Shown: positions 55,975-64,000 of the stretch, one piece after another
How positions within the stretch are numbered: the stretch's first letter is position 1
Layout: each line of letters opens with the position of its first letter
Source: Incurvaria masculella
Lineage: Eukaryota > Arthropoda > Insecta > Lepidoptera > Incurvariidae
NCBI GenBank assembly: GCA_946894095.1
Contig: OX335642.1
Coordinates: 3,793,021 to 3,857,020, forward strand
Direction: 5' to 3'
Length of the DNA: 64,000 nt
Translations under genes and position numbers: made by a program
The notes under the pieces: model-generated
The model's database searches: none
The model's input: the letters and a program-made list of their open reading frames with translations, nothing else
What the model was told of the DNA's origin: nothing

Positions 55975-57010
55975 TCGCGTGCATTACAGCTCCGTTACCG
56001 AAAATAGGGAGTGGACATCGTCCACGTGGCACTCGCCATTAAGAGTACCGAAGCGATATGCGGAGGCTTTTCATTTCATATATTTATTCAACTTCTGGTA
56101 GTCAAACTGCACTAAGTGATGTCACAATTTGATTGATCGGCGGATTCGAACGCTCGTGGAGAAACGTGTTTACTTAAAATAAAGTAGTTGTGATCACCGA
56201 AATGAAGAAATCGAGCGACTTTTCGATCTTGCCCTGCGTCCGTTTGCCTGGGTGCATGAGAATTTTTTTGCTGATTGGTAATTCTCAAATAGTGGACACG
56301 ATTCCGGATTTTTCGGGTAAAACTATTCCGGAGTGGAAAATTTGACAATTCCGATTTTTGCGGGATCTCACCGGTTTCTCGAAGTACCATTGAACCTTAA
56401 TTCCGGAGGTGATTCGGGACTTGTGGGCCAGGAATTCCTTGCAGTCCGGAATGACCCTTCGCTGCTCGCGACGCGGACTGCTTCTGTCAAACGACAATTT
56501 TGTTCACGCAGGTGTGCAAAACTATAGGTTTATTATTCGTGTCGGCCCTGTTCTAGAGGCAGCCACTTGCGACAGCGGAAGGATAGTTTTGCGGTGTGGC
56601 TAAAGTTACCGGGCGGTTTTCCGCGGTGCGAGGGCGAGCCAGCGACCGGGCTTTGAATATTCTATTTTATGCCACGCCTTTGCCTTCGCTTCGTTTGTTA
56701 TATCAGCGCTGTCTACCTTCGCTCACTTTACGCGGAGTCAGATATTAACAGATAAGATAGCGTTGATTTAAAAGAAGATAGAAGGACTGTCAAGGGTATT
56801 TTGGGATTGTTTCGACGTGACGAAACACATTTACGAAACTGAAATGCATGGAATTTGACCGCGAGGCGTGGCCTACACGATGTACACACCAACCGTGACC
56901 AGTTTGTATTAGTAACCCGTAATCGTAAAGCATGTGTGAAAATTTTTATGTCTTTAGAGAACGAGGAAGAAGTTTTATTATACAACTGGATATCGGTTTG
57001 AACTCACCTC
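55975..57010. other. No gene recognised
   Basis: 56280-56480 is the diverged duplicate of 43680-43870. Opposite-strand frames there (56112-56603) are shadows. Confidence 0.5.
56280..56480. repeat. Diverged duplicate with 43680-43870
   Basis: 'aaactattccggagtggaaa', 'ttccggaggtgattcgggac', 'ttgtgggccaggaattcc' and 'ggaatgacccttcgctgct'. Confidence 0.5.
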
Positions 57011-57118
57011 GTGGGAAGTAGGTTCCCTGCCAGAAACTTTCATATTTTGCACGGCTACATTGAACGAGATTGAAAAGACGAACCCATCTTTGATTCAGTG
57101 CGATGGTACATCGTCTCC
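57010..57118 (-). repeat. SINE fragment (minus orientation)
   Basis: 'gcacggctacattgaacgag' and 'catctttgattcagtgcgat' match the SINE body; head and tail are absent. Confidence 0.55.
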
Positions 57119-57119
57119 A

Positions 57120-58915
57120 TCGTCTCTGCACACCACCCCTGGAAGCGGCGTTATCGTATTGATCTGTATTTTATAGCTAAATTCTGATCAGATGTGGATA
57201 AATAAAATACTTGTTCGGTCATTGCAATAGTAATGACAGCACATAGTTCGTGTCTGTTTCTGTTTCTACAGCGGCTCCAATCAAATTGTATTGTAATCAA
57301 AGCAGCATATCTCTCCCAACAACTGGTTACCGAGCGAAGCCAATCATTAATTATTATCTATGTCCAATATTGGCGCTCATGATTTGTCTGTTGTTGAGAT
57401 TGAGTAGCATTAGCTGACGTTATTAGCTGACCCAACCGTTATTACGTTGGCTCGCACGAGCCCGCCATGCCAGTCGGTTACGATTTCGCGTAATCATACC
57501 AGCAAACCGATTCACCGGAGGCGTTGGCGGAGATGATAGAGCGCCAAAGATTTTTGGAATTAAAGTTTATTACCAAAATCTTTGCTCAAAATACTTCTAC
57601 ATACAGCCTTTGCGCCTCACGTATTATGTTGTTATAGCACTGTTATTAGTTTGTGGAGTCATAAATAATTAGGCGAAATTCGCGTTTTAGGTAGTACCAA
57701 AGAGCTTTCTCTTAAAGCACCCTTATAAATGTACAAACATACTTTAAGTCTGCAAACTTAGATCGCGTACATACGGCACGTCGTACGTGCGCGAACTCAA
57801 ACTAAGCGTTTTTGCGTTTTTCGTAAAGCAAAAAAAAACATAATACAGTTTAATAAGGTAAACATTGTTACAATTTTTATAGCAAAGAATATTTAAAACA
57901 ATTTAGGATTAACGATGCTCTTTGATAGAAATGCAAAAATATTAACTGACTGCCATTATAGGCCCAATGTAAAATATTCAACATAAAAAGATTCCGACGA
58001 ATTTCCTCCTCCTTTTTTGAAGTCGGTTAAAACATTTTAAATACCATTTGCCGACATCCCGAGCAGCGCGTACACAGGACGCCTAGGATTGCGGTATTTT
58101 GGCGATACTCGGGCGAGTAAAATCGACGAGCCGCCAGTCCGCGAGCTTCCCCGGCCGTCTATCGCCTACTTTGGAAAGACAGTCGCTATCTATTAGTCGG
58201 ACGCGATACGCCGCGGCTGTCGAGATAGCGCCGCAGTTTGACTCACCGAAGGAAAGAACCGTTCCAGCCCACTTATCGTATTCGGTTGGAGGAAAATTAC
58301 AGCGCCGTACATTGTATGTACGTCCATTAATCTAGTCTATTCTCATTGTTGCTCGCCGTGTATTAGAATAATGCGTAGGTTGCTCCGAGTAGGCTCATGG
58401 CTGCCGGCTGAGTTATGTTCTGTTCTAGACGACCTCAAAGCCTTAGCGAAATATTCGAAGTTATATATTTGTTACTTGCCCCAATACCTTCGTCGAATGC
58501 ATCTTGTTTTAACGGTTGGTTGTTAGAAATCGTTTTTATGAATGTACACACAATACACAAAATCGTATTGATCTTGGGGTTCAAGAAATTGTAGATCTTC
58601 GGATCTGTTCCGCTAGGTCAAGGGAAATCCGACGAAATCATGAGTGCTATGTCACCGAGGTTATCTTTGCTATCGCGCTTTCCTTATCAGCTCTACGATG
58701 ATGTATGAATTCATCTCTGCAGAATTTGCGAAGGCTTAAACTTGTCATATTATTTTCTAATGTAGGATTCGTTATAAACGGAATACAATTGATGTCAGGC
58801 TTGGGCCTTAAACGTGTTTATCTTTTTCACGGCTTTAGTAAATTAAAACCCACAGTTCAGGTTTCTTAACCTTTTTGTAGGCATTGGCATCTTGCGAAAT
58901 TTCAGAATAATTACA
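57120..58915. other. No gene recognised
   Basis: Contains the inverted 'ttcctcctccttttttgaag' family copy (57985-58035) and a GC-richer patch at 58070-58260 ('gcgatacgccgcggctgtcg') with an open but unrecognised 78-codon frame. Confidence 0.45.
57985..58035 (-). repeat. AAAAGGAGGAGGTTCTCAAT family copy (inverted)
   Basis: 'gattccgacgaatttcctcc' and 'tccttttttgaagtcggtta', the reverse complement of the 42495 module. Confidence 0.65.
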
Positions 58916-58919
58916 TACC

Positions 58920-59071
58920 CATTATTATTAAAATGTTTTCGGATAGACAGTGTTATAAATCGCTTGCTTGTTTAAGTCGTCCACCGCATAGTGGACTTCT
59001 TCAGGACTTTTTCTTCTTCAGAGGAAAGCGATTTATAACACTGTCTATCCGAAAACATTTTAATAATAATG
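58920..59071. mobile_element. 46-bp perfect palindrome (fold-back element end)
   Basis: Arm 58920-58965 ('cattattattaaaatgtttt', 'cggatagacagtgttataaa', 'tcgctt') is matched without error by 59026-59071 around a 60-bp loop. The loop itself holds GTCCAC...GTGGAC. The right flank 'taacaacagtgaaagtctaa' plus 'ataaaca' recurs beside the 28961 hairpin and, inverted, at 14140. The perfect match implies a recent origin or continued correction. Confidence 0.9.
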
Positions 59072-59074
59072 TGT

Positions 59075-60700
59075 AACAACAGTGAAAGTCTAAATAAACA
59101 TAATTACGTACCCCTACACAATTCAAGGGAAAGGCATTTGGAAACAAAAACAATGTTTTGTATGTTACGACAGAAAAAGTAAAGATTCCCACATTTTTAA
59201 GATCGATCACGCGAAGTATTTATTGCCATCATATTAAACATGGACCCCAGAACTCATGCGACGGACTCGTAAGGTGTCCATGGATCCCAGGTTAAGAAAT
59301 CCTGCTATATTAATATCATTTTTAATAATGTATTTTTTGTAAGTAACCTCAAGCAAGCTGCCTAGTTAAAAAACTGCAGAATATCACAAAGTTGTCATGT
59401 TTCGTCTCCTCGACGACCAGTTCTATGTTTAACATTTCACCACTCACTACATAATTATACAAGTTTATCACCGACGCATTGTCCAACAAAACAATGGCGT
59501 TCGTTCCGCACAAAAGTCGCCGCATTGGAAACAGCGACCGCATAGCAGTCGTGACATTCTCTCGCTCCAGCGGAACCGACGTCGACGGCTCGACATTTAG
59601 ATGCTAATACTGCGGCGCCTACCTACCCCTCGCGTCTCCTCGCATTCACTGCGCCGTCTGCCGGCCGTGATGCTTTGCCGTGTGACGTTAAGGCTCTGGT
59701 TAAGGTCATTCAGAGCGGAGGCGCGACGCTACGTGGCTTTTTAAGATACAAAAACATAGGGCATCGTCACGGGTGCCATTTCTGGCTCCCGTGCACCGGT
59801 CTCTGTGTACCCAGCGGTTAACTATTGTCAACCTGGTTTCGCCCAATGAGTATAGAGTAATACAAGTAGTACAATAAGTAAAATTCTAAGATATAAAATG
59901 TGCCCCCTACATCGCGTTTCGGTGTGAAGAGACCCCACATTCAAATATTGTGCACTCCAGTAGCAAAACGGAATGGTTATTTTAACTTTTTTAACGAATA
60001 CAACTTCCGCTTAGTTTATTTATAAATATTATTGTTATGAAATATATATAATATGTACATACGGCCACGATCGCACGTTTGTGAGAAGGCAAGTGACCCG
60101 ATATGTGGACGGTTGATTGTTTATTCTACACAATATTAGATGTATGTATACTAATGAAAGGAATATCAATTTATCATCGACAAAAGTTGCTTTATTTTTG
60201 GCATTTAACTATATTAAAACATATTTATCGATCGACTCATCATGAAGTGCGTTTTGTGAAATTGCTTTTGTGTTGTCCTTTACGTGTCTGGTGTTGCGTT
60301 GTTACGCGTCGTTATTTGTCGTGGAGGTGTGTTGTCGCAAGGGCTCGGTGGCGGTGCTGTTCGTCTGTGGCTACTGGTGAAGGGACACGCTCGGCTGTCA
60401 CTTTACTAACGCCCTTCTCTTCTCTCTCCTTTTCAGGTTGTCGATCCGCGGAGCGTGGAATTCAAGGATTTCCTCTTCGACTAACCCCAGTGAAGTGGAT
60501 TGACATTGGCGAGTTGTCTATTTGTGCGGTGTTAACTTTGGAATAGCTCCGGTGTTTTAACTTCGAACTTTCGCTTTCAGTGGGGATTGGTGAATGCAAA
60601 AAGTCTCTAATATTTGTCATATCATGTGTTATAATGCTGTGTCAACATTACATTATTTGGAAAGTTAGATAAGACATTTTGACTTTTAGAGAAATCGTCC
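59075..60700. other. No firm gene; possible splice acceptor at 60436
   Basis: AT-rich, with 'ccttctcttctctctccttt' plus TCAG giving a very good polypyrimidine tract and acceptor (AG at 60435-60436). The following frame reads VVDPRSVEFKDFLFD (60437 on) and stops shortly after. It may be an exon edge whose donor is not obvious. Confidence 0.35.
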
Positions 60701-60705
60701 TTTAA

Positions 60706-61704
60706 CCCTAGAGTGCTCGCGCTATGAGCATTTTGCCGCCCGCCACACAATATGCCTATTATTTTGAACACGATACATTTGTCTAGGTCAAGCGTCCTAG
60801 TAGCTGCTCCCCCGTTCCTCACCTCCTTGTTTTAGAAATTAGAGTAAGTTCAGTGCGCGAGTGACCGCAGAAAACAGAGGTTGTCACAGGCGTGTCGCAT
60901 TTGGCGGCAAATTGCTCACTGCGCGACTACTCGCGTAAGTTAAATTTTTGATTTTCGTTTTTTACTCTAGTTGAAATCTTATTCGTATTCATTGCGTATA
61001 TTATTGTTCTGAAGTAAACATCGCATTAAAATAGGTTTTTTGTTTGTTTGGTTATTTATTAGGTGTTGTGTTTTTATTTGTTTTGCTTAGTTTTTTTTAT
61101 ATCTTTTTAGTATTTCGGCGAACATAACTGAAAGACATTGCCCTGGCCATGACTAGACCACATATCATTAGATGGTCTAACATTAACACATTGCACAAAC
61201 AACTGAGGAACTAAATAACCCGATTTGTGCCATCAGATCATCAAAATATACCCTCAGGTAGGGAAGGCATATGCGCAGTATGTCCATCCAATAAAAATAG
61301 AAGGACAAAAAAAGGGTGCAATAGATGTGCAAAGTTACTGTGCAACGAACATTGCATGTATATGTGGCAGGATTGTTTTGCCGAAGTACATGCTGTAGAT
61401 GATGAAAAAGAGTAATTTAGCTATTAAGTTTAAATGTAGTTTTTAAAAATACCTAATTATAAAGAGGTTGCAAAAAACCTAGATTTTTTCCTAAGACTTT
61501 CCAAAGCATTGTTTTCTTAATTTTAAATGTAAAATTTTAATAAATGTCTCTTATTATGATAATCTATGTTGTATTTTATCCTTTCAATATAAATATGTAA
61601 TTATAGAACTCTTATTTTTCTTTTTACATATTATTAAGTATGGGCGGCAAAATGCTCCCTACGCGATCACTCGCGTTTCACGGAAAGGCGCGACTACTCT
61701 AGGG
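60706..61704 (+). mobile_element. piggyBac-like element, internally deleted, 999 bp
   Basis: TTAA lies at 60702-60705 and 61705-61708. Termini: CCCTAGAGTGCTCGCGC on the left, CCCTAGAGTAGTCGCGC on the right reverse complemented (15 of 17 identical). An internal inverted repeat GAGCATTTTGCCGCCC follows after 3 bp (tat) on the left and after 30 bp on the right. The classic piggyBac layout has 3-bp and 31-bp spacers, so both class and orientation are supported. The transposase core with the catalytic aspartates is gone and only the C-terminal cysteine-rich end remains (61215-61415). Such a copy could move only with transposase supplied from elsewhere. Confidence 0.93.
61215..61415 (+). pseudogene. 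Remnant C-terminal cysteine-rich domain of piggyBac transposase
   Basis: The frame opens after a TAA at 61212 and has no ATG; GTG at 61227 is just an internal codon. It reads [20 protein letters not shown], then [17 protein letters not shown], and ends EKE-stop. The C-x2-C, C-x2-C-x4-C-x2-HC spacing is that of the zinc-binding cysteine-rich domain closing piggyBac/PGBD4-type transposases, which helps bind the inverted repeats. Its place near the 3' end, on the same strand as the 3-bp-spacer end to the left, fits the family. The domain is unbroken although the rest of the protein is deleted. Whether it is transcribed is unknown. Confidence 0.8.
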
Positions 61705-61709
61705 TTAAT

Positions 61710-63660
61710 ATGGTTTTATCACATGGCATAGCGATGTTGTTCGATATTTGTGGATTTGTTTTCGTTGTTGGTTTGGCGAACATTTTCTATGACGGTATTT
61801 TTTTATAATTGCGTTATATTAAATTATCTGTTGAAGATTGAAGGATTCCATCAATTCGATATAGTACATTTTGTTTGCGTATTGTTACTCTGTATTTCTT
61901 CTTTTGTGACTGCTAAAGTGGCACTTCCCGACGGGACTAACTTATGAGCGGGCAAGGCACACAATCGTTCTATTGCGCACTGTCACTGTCTCTGTATTAA
62001 AGAAAAAGACAGTATTCGTGATAAGGAAGCAACACGTCCACAAAGCAAACCAATGGGCTGAGTGTTTGATTTGGTTAAATTTACAAAAAAATATATTACA
62101 AAAACGACTTATAGCTAATAGTAAATCACGAACGCTGTAGTCAATAATAAAAACAAAAATGAATAAAATCTTCATGGAACAAGCTATGCTTGATGACTAA
62201 GATTTTTAAGATAAAAAAATCCACTTCAAAATTTATTGGATAAAACGCGCGAAAAAATTGAACTTTGGGGTCTTCTAACTTCGAAACTAAACACAATTTT
62301 ACAATCATCTAGTTCGATCAAATGAAGATATTTTAAGGATTATTTTGGATCTACGACAAGAAATATGCCCATGATCTTCTTTCCACGTTTGTATGGGGAG
62401 TTGAGCGGGAAGAGTTATCGTTTGAGAGTGATTTGATGCATCGATTGCATAATAGGTAGTATGTTGGGTTGTATCTATCGCCATTGCCGCCGCCAGGTTG
62501 ACGTCAGCGCTGTTGCCTCGCCTGTTTATCACGTCAACAGACCCGTGGCCGACAATCGTTGCATGTGCATAATCAGAACCATTTTTAACATGACTTCAAA
62601 CAATTGATGCACGCTGTGTATTCTTGTTGTCTTAGCTTTTCTTATCTTAGACAGGAAATAAAATCAGTCAATCATAAATTAAATAATCACATTTCACGAT
62701 GTCGCACTGTCACAAAATGATTTTAAAACCTAAAGTTATCAATGAAGACCTTTTCAGAAGGGACCCCGTTCAGCGAGCTTAGAAATTGAATAAGGTTCTT
62801 ACTGAGCCTCACCGGTCTATTGAAATGTTTTGGGCCCTGAAGGGTGTGCTGCTAATAAGGGGCTTGACGGCAAGGAGCCATGGTGATTAGTTGCTATTGT
62901 ACGTTTTGTGGGCTCTCGTTGTGTACACATACAGCGAAGCATACGTATGTTTTCACTTCGTCCTTAGGTAGTTATAGGTGCAATGACCAGACCTAAGTTA
63001 TTCAAGTTTCTGTGGCATGATGAAGACAATGCAGGGGATTTATCACAGTTGTCCCACGTTTTCGGAAGAAAAAATACCAGTCCTTTAATTACACTACCTT
63101 TTGAGGTTAGGTTCGGTAAATAGGCATTTTAGATGTGTTTATGATTGTATGGATGTTTTTTTTTGCAAGAGTATGTTTTTTAAATTTGGAAATCCCCTCA
63201 AACGTATAAGAACATATGCTCAAATAATGATTTGAAGTAGTCATTTACAAAATTTAGTTTTATTTTCTAAATAAAAGTATATTGCTGCATCGAGATATCC
63301 AAGCGTTACTCAATTATACACGCAAGGACAACGCTGATTACATTACCGAAGTAAAGGGATAGGAAAGTCATATACGTTGTGTCAGTGTCTTCGATTCGTT
63401 TGCATCGATCGCTGGAGTCGCTTCCACTCATTGTTCTGCTCTGGATAAGTTATGCCAAAGCAACTGTATCGGGTAGTTCGACTTGGTTCACCTCCGACTG
63501 CGACTCATTGGTTTATTGGTTCGTTGACTTTCTCTTTTCGTTGTCGTGTTTGCCTCCAATATTTGTAAATATTTCAAACAGGCCGCCTGAGTCAGCAGGA
63601 GCGCATGCATGTTCTCCCAATTGTGACATTGAGTTATTTGAACTAATAAAGCAATGCCTT
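61710..63660. other. No firm gene; upstream region of the last gene
   Basis: AT-rich to about 63370, then denser. A 94-codon frame (63379-63663) begins at GTG and has no recognised domain. 'gtgtcagtgtcttc' at 63378 contains a TCAGT initiator-like motif. 'ttgaggttaggttcgg' lies at 63101. Confidence 0.4.
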
Positions 63661-63664
63661 TAAA

Positions 63665-63860
63665 GGTCTCCTAAGACTGTGAAGTGCGTATGGTGGAGTA
63701 GCGTCCGAGACGGTACCTGTCGGTATCGGTGACTCGGTGACTAGTGTAGTGAGAGTGCGGTGCATGCGAGGCCACCTGGCTATCAGCACCGGTGCGATAG
63801 CACCGATAAGATAGCAGCCGACGGGCGAGCCAGTGTCGCCGGCGATGTGAGCGCGACAAC
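63665..63860 (+). promoter_or_regulatory. 5' UTR / promoter-proximal region of the 63861 gene
   Basis: Rising GC content and no ATG in frame after the TAA at 63807. Possible acceptors lie upstream ('atttcaaacag' at about 63581). I cannot say whether transcription starts here or an untranslated exon is spliced in. Confidence 0.35.
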
Positions 63861-64000
63861 ATGGAGAGGAAGCTCACCCGAGAGGACTTCATGCGCCGGA
63901 GCTTCCGCGCGCCGCGCTCGCCGCCGCCCGCGCCGCCCGCGCTCAACGGCGACGCCGCGCCCGTCTCGCTCGCCATGCTCGAGCGGGTCCCGCCCGCCGG
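63861..64000 (+). CDS. N-terminus of an unrecognised protein, cut by the window end
   Basis: The ATG at 63861 sits in a good insect start context (ACAACATGG) and is the first in frame after a TAA at 63807. Forty-six codons are seen before the window ends. The peptide begins MERKLTREDFMRRSFRAPRS, continues with a Pro/Ala-rich stretch (21-28) and then NGDAAPVSLAMLERVPPA. The first 20 residues are basic and helix-prone; there is no signal peptide or membrane segment. GC content at third positions is very high, as in the exon at 31240. A minus-strand frame of 101 codons over the same bases (63976-63671) is a composition shadow. The family is not recognised from this much sequence. Confidence 0.6.
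   Translation, partial: MERKLTREDFMRRSFRAPRSPPPAPPALNGDAAPVSLAMLERVPPA

Overview
This window looks like eukaryotic nuclear DNA from an insect, most likely a moth or butterfly. The reasons are: AT-rich sequence with sparse short exons and GC-rich first-exon islands; TTAGG repeats of the insect telomere type; a dense crowd of small non-autonomous transposons, tRNA-derived SINEs and decayed non-LTR retrotransposons; and interspersed families with the flavour of lepidopteran genomes (the GGTTCCGTACC / CCGTCCGTCTGTC family and the 'aaaaggaggaggttctcaat' family). No prokaryotic gene, rRNA, intact tRNA or CRISPR array was seen. The species cannot be named from sequence alone.

Host coding sequence is scarce. 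Two exons are well supported: a 166-codon first coding exon at 31240-31737 (+), with an in-frame stop just before its ATG and a strong splice donor, behind a GC-rich promoter-like island; and the start of another protein at 63861, cut by the window end. Two internal exons are plausible: 24768-24974, with two membrane-like segments resembling TM6-TM7 of a class A GPCR, and 25591-25694 or 25736, with a branch-site-like acceptor. GC-rich islands at about 40.9-41.4 kb, 47.6-47.8 kb, 50.8-51.06 kb and 58.07-58.26 kb may be promoters or untranslated first exons. Most of the window is therefore intronic or intergenic.

Mobile DNA is what the window mainly holds. (1) A 999-bp piggyBac-type element at 60706-61704 has TTAA on both sides, CCCTAGAGT ends, the asymmetric 3-bp/30-bp spacer layout of piggyBac, and a leftover C-terminal cysteine-rich transposase domain. 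(2) MITEs: a TA-flanked CAGT-ended element (18743-18948); a family with 3-bp target duplications and TGACGTCA in its arms (21972, 28415, 44660, 51069); a 204-bp element with an 8-bp target duplication that carries TTAGG repeats and sits inside a SINE (36735-36938); and a long-armed palindromic family with another MITE nested in it (32.0-32.4, 37.8-38.1, 49.2-49.7 kb). (3) A tRNA-derived SINE family with about a dozen copies, some keeping A and B boxes. (4) Non-LTR relics: an RTE-like 3' end (11.6-12.25 kb), CR1/Jockey-like 3' ends (18.3, 21.1, 55.1 kb) and another RT C-terminal piece (39.6 kb). (5) Hairpin-bearing elements at 14.1, 28.96 and 58.92 kb.

Two tandem arrays stand out. One at 38814-39472 has alternating 77- and 65-bp monomers, a higher-order repeat in miniature, apparently grown from the end of a dispersed unclassified repeat family. 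The other at 55711-55970 has a 46-bp unit. All family assignments are from reading the sequence; no database search was possible.
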